DNA from: Chersky-267 sp034666965
GTDB taxonomy: Bacteria > Chloroflexota > Limnocylindria > Limnocylindrales > CSP1-4
Direction: 5' to 3'
Assembly: GCA_034666965.1 (NCBI GenBank)
Contig: JAXDKT010000016.1
Coordinates: 1 to 16,438, forward strand
Length of the DNA: 16,438 nt
Part shown: in pieces, positions 7,643 through 14,948 of the stretch
Position numbering within the stretch: the stretch's first letter is position 1
Layout of the letters: the number at the start of each line of letters is the position of its first letter
Translations under genes and position numbers: made by a program
The notes under the pieces: model-generated
Seen by the model: the letters and a program-made list of their open reading frames with translations, nothing else
Told to the model about the DNA's origin: nothing
Database searches by the model: none

Positions 7643-9006
7643 CGATCGCCCGGCCGGTCCCGGGCCGGCTTCGGGTCGCGATCGTGGCCGCGAACACGTT
7701 CGAGTACGAATCGCGGCTGCTCAAGACGGCCTTGACCCTGGCCGCCGACGGTCACGCCGTGACGGTCGTGGCCTTTGCCGCTCCCGGGCTGCCCGCGGCC
7801 GCCACGCTGGCCGAAGGCGTCGACCTTCGCCGGGTCGTCCTCGATCGCCGGATCGCCAGCGGACTGCGGCCGTTGCCCACCACGCTCCGCTCGGCCATCG
7901 TCCGGATGACCGGGCTCGCAGCGGACGCGGAGGCGCTGCCGGCCGGGCCGGCCCGCGGCGGGGACCGCCTGCGGGCGCCGCTCCGCCGCGGCCTCGAGAT
8001 CCTGGCCACGGTCCGGCGGGGGGGGTCGTGGGCCGCCGCGGTCGCCGCGGCGGCACCGCAGGCCGACGTCGCCCATGCCAAGGCCCTCGTGGCCCTGCCG
8101 GTGGCCCGGGCCGCTGTCCGGCGGACGGCCGGTCGACGCGGCCGATTCGTCTACGACATCGCCGACCTGCACACCGAATCGGCCCGCTTGGTCAAGCTGC
8201 CGACCGTTCTCCGCGCGCTCGTCCGACGGCGTGAGCGGAGCTTGGTTCGCCAGGCGGCGGGTGTCCTCGCGGCGACCCCGGCGATGGCCGTGGAGGTCGC
8301 CCGCCGCTTCGACGTCCCGACGCCGATCGTGCTCCTCAACTGCCCGCCGGCGTGGCATCCCGAGACACCCGGGCCGATCGCGTCGGAACGTCTCGCGGCC
8401 GCGATCGGACTGCCGTCGGGAGGCGAGCGACCACCGATCGTGCTTTACCAGGGAGCCTTCCGGGTCGACCAGGGGATCGAGGAGCTGGTGGCCGCCGTCG
8501 ACGATCCCGTCCTCGTCGCGACTGGCGCGGTGATCGTGTTCCTGGGCTTCGGTCGACTCGATGCCTGGCTGCGCGCGGAGTCCGCCCGCCGGCCGGGGCG
8601 GATGGCCGTCCTCGCGGCCGTGCCCGAGGCCGAGCTCCTGGACTGGACCGCCGGCGCCGACGTGGCCTTCGTGGGGGCGCCCCCACGGACGCTCAACCAG
8701 CGCCTGACCCTGCCAAACAAGCTCTTCCAGTCGATCATGGCCGGCGTTCCGATCGTCGTCGGCGAGGGCACCGAGCATTGCCGCCTGGCGAGCTCCGAAG
8801 GCGTGGGTCGCTGTTGCGACATCGATGCGCCGGCCTCGATTGCGGCCGCCGTCGCCGAACTCCTGGCCGCCCCGCCGGCCGAGCGCGACGCGCTGCGGGC
8901 CCACTGTCGGACGGTGGCCCTCGAGAAGTACAGCTGGGAATCGACGCGGGACGGTCTGGTCGAGCTGTATCGCGGCCTGGCCGACCGACCCAGCGTGGGC
9001 GCATGA
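7639..9006 (+). CDS. Glycosyltransferase family 4-like protein (GT-B fold)
   Basis: A 455-residue GT-B glycosyltransferase. The N-terminal Rossmann half begins at LRVAIVAANTFEYESRLLK and contains VYDIADLHTESARL. The linker LLNCPPAW precedes the C-terminal half, with IVLYQGAFRVDQGIEELV, the ADVAFVG strand, and LPNKLFQSIMAGVPIVVGEGT as the nucleotide-sugar-binding region. In related GT4 proteins the residue after NKLF is usually an acidic Glu; here it is Gln364, which may alter donor binding. Donor and acceptor sugars cannot be told from sequence. It starts in an ATGA overlap with the DegT-fold gene and ends in another ATGA overlap with the next glycosyltransferase, which is a paralogue (shared VYD.ADL..ES.R and RRER segments). 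This coupling suggests that all three act on one glycan, probably on the cytoplasmic face of the membrane. Confidence 0.87.
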   Translation: MTIARPVPGRLRVAIVAANTFEYESRLLKTALTLAADGHAVTVVAFAAPGLPAAATLAEGVDLRRVVLDRRIASGLRPLPTTLRSAIVRMTGLAADAEALPAGPARGGDRLRAPLRRGLEILATVRRGGSWAAAVAAAAPQADVAHAKALVALPVARAAVRRTAGRRGRFVYDIADLHTESARLVKLPTVLRALVRRRERSLVRQAAGVLAATPAMAVEVARRFDVPTPIVLLNCPPAWHPETPGPIASERLAAAIGLPSGGERPPIVLYQGAFRVDQGIEELVAAVDDPVLVATGAVIVFLGFGRLDAWLRAESARRPGRMAVLAAVPEAELLDWTAGADVAFVGAPPRTLNQRLTLPNKLFQSIMAGVPIVVGEGTEHCRLASSEGVGRCCDIDAPASIAAAVAELLAAPPAERDALRAHCRTVALEKYSWESTRDGLVELYRGLADRPSVGA

Positions 9007-10307
9007 GCGAGCCGGAGCCGACCCCGGCCGGGCGCCGGCTCGTCCTGCTGCTCAACAACCCGTTCGTGGCCGACAGCCGCTCGTGGAAGCTGGCCCGAAG
9101 CCTGGCCGAGGCCGACTGGACGGTGACCGTCGTGGCCCGGACCGGACCTGACTTGCCAGCACGCGAGGTGCGCGACCGGTTCACCGTCGTGCGGGTTGCC
9201 CAACCCCGGCCATTGGCCTGGCTGCGGACCCCACCGCTTCCGGACGCCGCGACCGGCGACCCGGGCCGCCATCGAGTCTCTGGTCCGCAACGAGTCCGCG
9301 CTGCGACGACGGCGATCGTGGGCCGATCGCTCCAGGCGTTGCGCTATCTCCGGCTCAGCGGGCAGTGGGCCGCCGCCGTCGCCGATGCCGTTCCCGCCGG
9401 TGCGGACATCTGGCAGGCGGAGGGGATGATCACGCTGCCCGTGGCACTCGGCTTGCGCAAGCGGCTCGGCGGCCGGGTCGTCTACGACGCCCGCGACCTG
9501 CAGGTCGAGAGCTCCCGGTTCGCCCGGCTGCCCGGGCCCTGGCGGTGGCTGCTGTCGCGACGCGAGCGGGCCTGGGCTCGTTCGGCCGACGCGACGATCA
9601 CCACCAACGAGCCCTACGCTGAGGTCCTGGCCCAGACGCTCGGCGTTCGTGCGACCGTGGTCTACAACGGTCCATTCGCCCCGGTCGGGGACCCGGGCAG
9701 CGCCGCACGGGCGGCCGCCATGCGCGAGCGATTGGGCATCCCCAGTGCGACGCCGATCGTGCTGTACCTCGGCAGTGTCGCCCCCGGCCGCGGTGTGGAG
9801 CAGCTGTGCCGAGCCATGGCCGACGTGCCGGCTGCGACGCTGCTCGTGGTCGGGCCCGGTGGCGCGTTCCGCGAGACACTCATGGCGGCGGCCGCTCAGC
9901 TGCCGGTCGGCGACCGGATCCGGTTCCTGCCGGGCGTGGCGCCTGAGCAGATCCCGGACTGGACCGCCGCCGCCGACGTCGCGGTCATGCCCATCCTGCC
10001 GACGACCCTCAACCACCGCCTGACCACCCCGACCCGGTTGTTCGACGCGCTGGGGGCGGGGGTGCCCGTGGTCGCCTCCGACCTGCCCGGGATGGCCGCC
10101 ATCGTCCGCACGACGGGCGCCGGCGTGCTGTGCGATCCGGCCGACCCCGGGTCGATCGCGCGGGCCGTGCGCGAGGTCCTCGACGCTCCACCCGAGCGCC
10201 GGCGGGCCTACCGCGAGGCGGCCCTGGCCGCTGGCAGAGGCTACGCATGGGAGCACCAGATCGAAGCCCTCGTCGAGGTCTTCCGGCGGGTGTCAACTGC
10301 CCGCTAG
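9003..10307 (+). CDS. Glycosyltransferase family 4 protein (GT-B fold)
   Basis: A 434-residue GT4-type glycosyltransferase. The N-terminal half starts LVLLLNNPFVADSRSWKLARSL and includes VVYDARDLQVESSRF. The linker VVYNGPF leads to the C-terminal half, with IVLYLGSVAPGRGVEQLC, VVGPGG, ADVAVMPILPTTLNHRLTTP and RLFDALGAGVPVVASDLPGM, the donor-binding region. An Asp takes the usual Glu position. The start ATG at 9003 overlaps the stop of the preceding paralogue (ATGA); the open frame extends upstream to 8352 but that part lies inside the other gene in another frame. It is the last gene of the TATAAT-driven unit. The TAG at 10305 is followed by 25 bases and then a new -10 box. Activity is confidently glycosyl transfer; the sugars are unknown. 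Confidence 0.9.
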   Translation: MSEPEPTPAGRRLVLLLNNPFVADSRSWKLARSLAEADWTVTVVARTGPDLPAREVRDRFTVVRVAQPRPLAWLRTPPLPDAATGDPGRHRVSGPQRVRAATTAIVGRSLQALRYLRLSGQWAAAVADAVPAGADIWQAEGMITLPVALGLRKRLGGRVVYDARDLQVESSRFARLPGPWRWLLSRRERAWARSADATITTNEPYAEVLAQTLGVRATVVYNGPFAPVGDPGSAARAAAMRERLGIPSATPIVLYLGSVAPGRGVEQLCRAMADVPAATLLVVGPGGAFRETLMAAAAQLPVGDRIRFLPGVAPEQIPDWTAAADVAVMPILPTTLNHRLTTPTRLFDALGAGVPVVASDLPGMAAIVRTTGAGVLCDPADPGSIARAVREVLDAPPERRRAYREAALAAGRGYAWEHQIEALVEVFRRVSTAR

Positions 10308-10332
10308 ACGATCCGGCCCGGGCACCGTCGCC

Positions 10333-10338
10333 TACAAT
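10333..10338 (+). promoter_or_regulatory. -10 box TACAAT preceding a leaderless-type GTG
   Basis: TACAAT ends seven bases before a GTG at 10345, the spacing expected if transcription starts at the codon itself. It lies 26 bases past the stop of the preceding glycosyltransferase, so the FkbM gene probably begins a new transcript. No clear -35 hexamer is visible. Confidence 0.45.
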
Positions 10339-10344
10339 CGCCGG

Positions 10345-10407
10345 GTGACCGCCCCCGACGATCGGCCCCGGATGGCAGCCCTCGGCCGTGTATGCCCCAG
10401 CTCGTGA
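10345..10407 (+). CDS. Possible leaderless 20-codon upstream ORF
   Basis: GTG at 10345 sits where a transcript from TACAAT (10333-10338) would begin and opens 20 codons ending at TGA 10405-10407. The predicted peptide begins VTAPDDRPRM and has no recognisable family. It overlaps the start of the FkbM methyltransferase in another frame. Its stop overlaps an in-frame GTG of that gene at 10404 as GTGA, the usual arrangement for translational coupling. The FkbM gene itself has no visible ribosome binding site. A chance ORF is possible at this length; the evidence is purely positional. Confidence 0.3.
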   Translation: MTAPDDRPRMAALGRVCPSS

Positions 10408-11363
10408 CGGCCTTCGTCGAGGCGACCAAACGGGCCTATCGGGCGCTCGTGCCGATTCGGGTGAGACGCGGCGTACGGGCTCGCCTGACGCCGGCGTCCG
10501 CCGCCGATCCACGAGCCGCCATCCGGCGCTTCGATCTCCCACTCCCGTCGACCGACCCGCCGGCCGTCGGGGCCCGAGCGTCGATCCGGATCGAGGCGCC
10601 GCGCGGCCTGTTCATCCCGAAGGAGCTCGAGCGCGGCGGGGTCCAGGGCTACGAGCCCGACACGATGGCGGTCCTGCTCGGGCTGGCCGAGTGGTGCCCG
10701 GGGCCCATCTTCGACGTCGGCGCGAATGTCGGACCATTTGCGCTGGTGGCACCGGCCCTCCTCGATCGGCCGTTCTTCGCCTTCGAGCCGGTTCCCGACA
10801 TCGCCGACGCCCTCCGCTCGATCGTCGCCCGCAACGGCCTCGCCTGCACGATCGAACAGCTGGCCGTGGGTGATGCGACTGGGACCGCCACCCTGTACCT
10901 GTCGGCGGCGAGCGACGCCTCGAACTCGCTGCGACCCGGCTTCCGCACCCCGACCGGCAAGATCGAGGTTCCCCTGACCACGCTCGACGCCTACGCAAGC
11001 CGGACCGGTGTCTGGCCCGGGCTGCTCAAGATCGACACGGAGACGACCGAGCCGGCCGTCCTTCGTGGCGCGACCCAGGTCCTCGACCGCCGGCCATGGA
11101 TCGTCTGCGAGGTGCTCTCGGGCTGGACCGAGTCGGAGCTCGAGTCGCAGCTGGGTCCGCTCGGCTACCGCTACTTCCAGATCTCGGACGAGATCCCCCT
11201 GGCCCAGAAGGCGGCGATTGTCGGCGACCCGACCCTGCGCCATCCCAACTGGCTGTTTGCGCCGAGCGACCCCGAGTCGAGCCTGTGGGCGAGCGTCAGC
11301 CGTTGGCGGGCGGCCATCGACGCCGCGGCCGGGCCGGCGACGCGCGTCGCGACAAGCCGATGA
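10392..11363 (+). CDS. FkbM family SAM-dependent methyltransferase
   Basis: A 323-residue class I methyltransferase of the FkbM type, a family that O-methylates sugars and polyketides. The SAM-binding motif I is IFDVGANVGPF (D108-G114 core), followed by the acidic end of strand 2 in FAFEPVPD. The family-typical SLRPGF...KIEVPLTTLDAY segment and LLKIDTETTEPAVLRGA follow, the latter matching the usual KIDVEGxExxVLxG with changes at the centre. ATG 10392 is the first start in frame after the stop of the previous gene, which lies in the same frame. No ribosome binding site precedes it, and GTG 10404, overlapping the stop of a possible upstream ORF, is an alternative start. It is coupled by ATGA to the next methyltransferase. 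Likely role: methylation of a glycan residue made by the neighbouring enzymes. Confidence 0.88.
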   Translation: MPQLVTAFVEATKRAYRALVPIRVRRGVRARLTPASAADPRAAIRRFDLPLPSTDPPAVGARASIRIEAPRGLFIPKELERGGVQGYEPDTMAVLLGLAEWCPGPIFDVGANVGPFALVAPALLDRPFFAFEPVPDIADALRSIVARNGLACTIEQLAVGDATGTATLYLSAASDASNSLRPGFRTPTGKIEVPLTTLDAYASRTGVWPGLLKIDTETTEPAVLRGATQVLDRRPWIVCEVLSGWTESELESQLGPLGYRYFQISDEIPLAQKAAIVGDPTLRHPNWLFAPSDPESSLWASVSRWRAAIDAAAGPATRVATSR

Positions 11364-12229
11364 CCGGAGCGCCCCAGGCAACGCCGCCCCCGTCCACCTA
11401 TCGCCGGATCCGAACGACGATCGGGCGCCTGCTCCGCCGGGAGGCTCCCGGGGAAGGCACCCTCCGACGCCGGCTCGCGGGACTCGGTGCCTCCTTCCAG
11501 CCGCGCCGACCAGGCGACGTCTGGCGCACCTGGGCGAACGCCTCGCTCCGAACGTCGGTCGAGGTGGACCGGGCCGTGGCCGAAGTCGAGGCATGCGGCC
11601 TGCCGGCCCACAAGGATCGTCCCAAGAACTGGGATCTCATCGTCGCGCTGGGTGCCATTCTCGAGCGCACGAGCGAGACCGGCTCCGTGCTCGAGATGGG
11701 CGCGACCCAGTACTCGCGCCTGCTGCCCTGGCTGTATCTGTACGGCTACCGGCACCTCCGCGGGATCGACCTGGTCTACGACGGACCGACGCAGCTCGGT
11801 CCCATCCGCTATGAGCGGATGGACCTGACGGCCACGAGCTACCCCGACGCCTCGTTCGACGCGATCGCCTGTCTCTCGGTCATCGAGCACGGCGTCGATC
11901 TGGACGGCTACCTCCGCGAGGCCGCTCGCCTGCTCCGGCCGGGTGGCATCCTGGTCACCTCGACCGACTTCTGGTGCGAGCCAGTGGACACCCGCGGCCA
12001 GGAGGCATACGGCGGGTTGATCCGGATCTTCGCTCCCGCCGACATCGATCGCTGTCTTGAGCTGGCGGCGGGCCACGGGCTGACGGCGGCCGGTCCGGTC
12101 GACCTCGGCTGTGACGAGCGGGTCGTCCACTGGGAGCGCTTCGGGCTGGACTACACCTTCCTGAACTTCATCCTGATCAAGTCGGGCGGGCCGGCTTCTC
12201 GAGGACAACCTCAAAGAAGTCCCGGCTGA
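11360..12229 (+). CDS. Class I SAM-dependent methyltransferase
   Basis: A 289-residue protein. After about 85 arginine-rich residues, the Rossmann core shows a variant motif I, VLEMGATQYSRLLPW (E112, G114), where the usual GxGxG is reduced. It continues with LRGIDLVYDG, FDAIACLSVIEHGVDLDGYL and ARLLRPGGILVTSTDFW, as in Methyltransf_11/23-type enzymes. The substrate is unknown; position behind the FkbM gene with an ATGA overlap suggests a sugar or lipid-linked glycan. The long open frame upstream to 11096 is inside FkbM and not used. The last 17 codons overlap the convergent - strand methyltransferase gene and encode a Gly/Pro/Arg-rich tail (after FILIKS) that does not look conserved, so this gene may have lost an earlier stop. 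Confidence 0.8.
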   Translation: MTGAPQATPPPSTYRRIRTTIGRLLRREAPGEGTLRRRLAGLGASFQPRRPGDVWRTWANASLRTSVEVDRAVAEVEACGLPAHKDRPKNWDLIVALGAILERTSETGSVLEMGATQYSRLLPWLYLYGYRHLRGIDLVYDGPTQLGPIRYERMDLTATSYPDASFDAIACLSVIEHGVDLDGYLREAARLLRPGGILVTSTDFWCEPVDTRGQEAYGGLIRIFAPADIDRCLELAAGHGLTAAGPVDLGCDERVVHWERFGLDYTFLNFILIKSGGPASRGQPQRSPG

Positions 12230-13238
12230 GGTCCGTCCTGGGGTAGCGGCCCAGGACAGACTCGAACCGTTCATAGAACGCCTCGTCCAATGGCGTCTCC
12301 GTGAAGCGCAGCATCCGGATCTTGAAGCCGATCCGCTCGAAGTGGCGCTCGTACTCCGACCAGGTCAGCCGGTTGACCCATTCCGCGCCCTCCTCGGGAA
12401 GGTCGTGGCGCCGGCAGTATTCGCGGAAGACGTCATCGTCGAAGAGCAGGTGCGGGAAGGGGAAGTTGATCCATCGGTAGCGATGCGAGGCCATCGGCCC
12501 ACGATGGAGGTTGGCCTTGATCCAGGCCAGGCCGCCGGGCTTCATCACCCGGTACAGCTCGGCCAGCGCGGCATGGGGGTGCCTGACGTGCTCGAAGACG
12601 GCGAAGGAGACGACCCGGTCGAAGAAGTTCGCCTCGAATGGCCGGTCCACGGCGAGATCGGCGCGGACGAACGTGGTCCGCTCGTCGGCCAGCGTTGCCC
12701 AGGCTCGCCGCTCGGTCGGGTCGACGCCCCAGCCGTGCGAATCGAACTGATGACTCAGCGACCAGATCTCGTAGCCGGCGCCACAGCCAAACTCGAGGAC
12801 GCGTCTGCCGGACAGGTCGATCGACCGGTGGACGGCCAGCAGCCGGGCCCGGGCTCGCTCCAGGAGGGCGTCGTCGTCGTACTCCTGGGGTGACGCCACC
12901 AGCGGCCGCTCAGCGAACTCGGCGTTGAGCGCCTCGAAGAGCTCGATGTCGAAGGCTGGCTCGCCGGCGATCGGCGATCCCGCCGGATCCCCGCTCGATC
13001 CGGCCGGATCCACTGCTGCGATGGGGTCATCGACCTTGGGCGGATCGGGCCAGGCGGCGACGACTTCCGCCGGCGCTGGATTCACCCGGAACCGATACGG
13101 GTGGCCCTCGACCAACCGCGGCGGCGTGGCCGGCGGGCCGAGCCCGACGCTGCGCCGGACCGCGCGGACGAGGCGGATCGCCGGCCTGCCCAGGACGGGC
13201 ATCCGCTCGATCGCCGCACGGACCTGGCGGTCCGTCAT
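12177..13238 (-). CDS. Class I SAM-dependent methyltransferase, polysaccharide-operon type
   Basis: A 353-residue methyltransferase. An N-terminal region of about 110 residues, with a repeated DPAGS segment (about 77-88), precedes the Rossmann core. Motif I is VLEFGCGAGYE (E149-G155). It continues with GWGVDPTERR, FFDRVVSFAVFEHVRHPHAAL and LYRVMKPGGLAWIKANLHRG, then a C-terminal part with RYRWINFPFPHLLF. The aromatic-rich C-terminal half resembles methyltransferases found with O-antigen or capsule genes; the exact substrate is unknown. ATG 13238 lies ten bases after the stop of the ABC ATPase gene (13249), so this is the last gene of the - strand operon. Its 3' end overlaps the convergent + strand methyltransferase by 53 bases; here the overlapping tail DFFEVVLEKP looks like genuine conserved structure. 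Confidence 0.85.
   Translation of the reverse strand: MTDRQVRAAIERMPVLGRPAIRLVRAVRRSVGLGPPATPPRLVEGHPYRFRVNPAPAEVVAAWPDPPKVDDPIAAVDPAGSSGDPAGSPIAGEPAFDIELFEALNAEFAERPLVASPQEYDDDALLERARARLLAVHRSIDLSGRRVLEFGCGAGYEIWSLSHQFDSHGWGVDPTERRAWATLADERTTFVRADLAVDRPFEANFFDRVVSFAVFEHVRHPHAALAELYRVMKPGGLAWIKANLHRGPMASHRYRWINFPFPHLLFDDDVFREYCRRHDLPEEGAEWVNRLTWSEYERHFERIGFKIRMLRFTETPLDEAFYERFESVLGRYPRTDLSRDFFEVVLEKPARPT
12976..13011 (-). repeat. Two 21-base repeats inside the methyltransferase gene
   Basis: Two nearly identical 15-base cores (12976-12990 and 12997-13011), each containing the BamHI-like palindrome GGATCC, repeat with a 21-base period. They encode DPAGSSG and DPAGSPI in the N-terminal linker and keep the frame, so they are consistent with slippage or duplication in a tolerant linker. 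Confidence 0.6.
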
Positions 13239-13248
13239 CGCACCGAGC

Positions 13249-14094
13249 TCAGAACGTCAGGCTCGAGGTCGGGACCTTCGCGAAGCGCTGGGCATCCTCC
13301 TCCGCCAGGAGCTTCTGCTGGATCGCGCGTTGGGAGTACAGATCGACGATCGCTCCGGGCTCGCCCTCCGCGATGATCATGCCCTTCTCGAGGAGGATCG
13401 CCCGATTGCAGAATTCGCTCACGAAGCTCAGATCATGGGTGACCAGAACGATCGCCTTGGCCTTGCCGACGAGCTCGCGGACACGCGCCTGGCTGCGCGC
13501 CCTGAACGTCTGGTCGCCGGTTCCGAGGACCTCGTCGAGGAGGAGGATGTCCGGTGTGATCGCGGTCGCGATCGAGAAGCCGAGCCGCGCCCGCATGCCC
13601 GTGGAGTAGGTCTTCACGGGAGCGTCGATGAACTTGCCGATGTCGGCGAACTCGACGATCGACGGTGCCAGGTCGTCCATCTGCTTGCGGTCGATCCCCA
13701 GGAATGCCCCGGCGAGGTCGATGTTGTCGCGGCCGGTCAGCTCCAGCTCGAACCCGGCGCCCAGGGTCAGCAGGGTCGACACCCGACCGTGGGTCAGGAT
13801 CTCACCCTCGGTCGGCTCGAGGATGCCGGCCAGGGCCAGCAGGAGAGTGCTCTTGCCGGCGCCGTTGGGGCCGATGATCGCGAGCGACTCGCCGTGCGCC
13901 AGCGAGAACGTCAGATGACGGATGGCCCAGAAGTGGTTGTCGCGGGTCCGATCGCGGCGGAGCATCCCGGCCAGCGACCCCTTCAAGGTCGTGCGCTTGG
14001 TCAGGCGCAGGTCGTAGCGGATGCCCAGGTCGTCGATCTCGACCGCCGGCTCAGGCGTCGTGCCCGGAACGGTCGGGGTCATCGGATCCATCAC
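13249..14094 (-). CDS. ABC transporter ATP-binding protein, polysaccharide export (Wzt/TagH/RfbB type)
   Basis: A 281-residue ATPase of the ABC-2 polysaccharide/polyol exporter group. It shows the group's long N-terminal lead with the KxSL segment (TTLKGSLAGMLRR), Walker A GPNGAGKST (75-83), the signature region YSTGMRARLGFSIA (163-176), Walker B ILLLDE (183-188) with GTGD, and the H-loop VLVTHD (H220). The group's typical IDLAGAFLG and LYSQRAI segments are present. It ends about 60 residues after the H-loop, so it lacks the C-terminal carbohydrate-binding domain of Wzt proteins such as those for E. coli O8/O9a antigens. Export may therefore not need recognition of a chain-end modification by this subunit. 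The start is GTG 14094 (GTGA overlap with the permease stop) or the adjacent ATG 14091. Acts with the permease directly upstream in the operon. Confidence 0.93.
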   Translation of the reverse strand: MMDPMTPTVPGTTPEPAVEIDDLGIRYDLRLTKRTTLKGSLAGMLRRDRTRDNHFWAIRHLTFSLAHGESLAIIGPNGAGKSTLLLALAGILEPTEGEILTHGRVSTLLTLGAGFELELTGRDNIDLAGAFLGIDRKQMDDLAPSIVEFADIGKFIDAPVKTYSTGMRARLGFSIATAITPDILLLDEVLGTGDQTFRARSQARVRELVGKAKAIVLVTHDLSFVSEFCNRAILLEKGMIIAEGEPGAIVDLYSQRAIQQKLLAEEDAQRFAKVPTSSLTF

Positions 14095-14948
14095 AGGATC
14101 CTCGCGAAAGCCGGCTCGGCCCGCTTGAAGCCGTAGATCGCGACCACGAGCAGCACGACCGATATCCCGAGCAGGAGGAGCAGGGCCAGCCAGTTGGGCG
14201 GGCCCATGCCGTAGGTGACGGAGCGGTACGCGTTGAACAGCACGGCGAACGGGTTAAGCGACAGGATCGAGTACAGCGTCGGGTGGGTGCTCGCGAGCGT
14301 GTCCAGCGGGATCAGGGCGCCCGACAGGTAGAACCACAGCCGGAGGGCATGGCTCATCACGTTCTGAACGTCGCGGAAGAACGTGTTGATCGCGGCGAAC
14401 ATCGTCCCCAGGGCCAGGGTGAACACGAGCTGGACCGCGGCGATCAACGGCAGGCAGAGCACCCAGGGGCTCAGTCGATCCAGGAAGAAGAAGTAGACGA
14501 GGCCCAGGGCGACCAGGCCAAAGACGAAGCTGACCGTGCCGGCCAGGACCGCGGCGGTGGGCAGGACCAGCTTCGGGAACTGGACCTGGCGAATGAGGCT
14601 CTGTCGCCCGGTGATCGACAGGGTCGTCTGGTTGAGCGTCGTGCTGAACCACTTCCAGGGCAGGATCGCCACGAACAGGAAGAGGGGATAGTCCTCGATC
14701 CGCTGCCTGAGCATGATCTCGAACAGCAGGAAGTAGACGGCCATCTGGAGGAGCGGATCGATGATCCACCAGAGCTGACCGAAGGCCGTGTTGGCGTGGG
14801 TTCGCTTGAGCTCGGCGCCGACCAGGAAGCGGGTCAGCCGGCGGTGACCGAGGATGTCGCCGATCCCGATCCGAACGAGGCCGACAGCGTTGCCGCGACG
14901 AGCACGAGGGCGAGCCGTGGCGATCGTCTTGGTCGTTGGGGCGGTCAT
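14091..14948 (-). CDS. ABC-2 type polysaccharide export permease (Wzm/TagG type)
   Basis: A 285-residue integral membrane protein of the ABC-2 family that forms the channel for undecaprenyl-linked glycan export. The cytoplasmic N-terminus carries the family-typical RFLVGAELKRTHANTAFGQLWWIIDPLLQM stretch in shorter form around residues 40-70. About six hydrophobic segments lie near residues 59-80, 88-108, 130-156, 161-187, 203-217 and 252-273. FFRDVQNVM (190-198) and LNPFAVLFNAYRSVTYG (231-247) are hallmark motifs of the group. It starts in an ATGA overlap with the upstream glycosyltransferase stop and ends in overlap with the ATPase start, so the pair is translationally coupled and almost certainly forms one transporter. 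Confidence 0.94.
   Translation of the reverse strand: MTAPTTKTIATARPRARRGNAVGLVRIGIGDILGHRRLTRFLVGAELKRTHANTAFGQLWWIIDPLLQMAVYFLLFEIMLRQRIEDYPLFLFVAILPWKWFSTTLNQTTLSITGRQSLIRQVQFPKLVLPTAAVLAGTVSFVFGLVALGLVYFFFLDRLSPWVLCLPLIAAVQLVFTLALGTMFAAINTFFRDVQNVMSHALRLWFYLSGALIPLDTLASTHPTLYSILSLNPFAVLFNAYRSVTYGMGPPNWLALLLLLGISVVLLVVAIYGFKRAEPAFARIL

Noticed and set aside
8445..10256. 603-codon - strand open frame opposite the GT4 genes
   Set aside because: Antisense shadow of two clearly recognisable glycosyltransferases; its translation has no family features.
10308..10332. GC-rich palindrome GCCCGGGC as a terminator after the second GT4 gene
   Set aside because: Only eight bases, no loop and no T-run; not a credible hairpin terminator.
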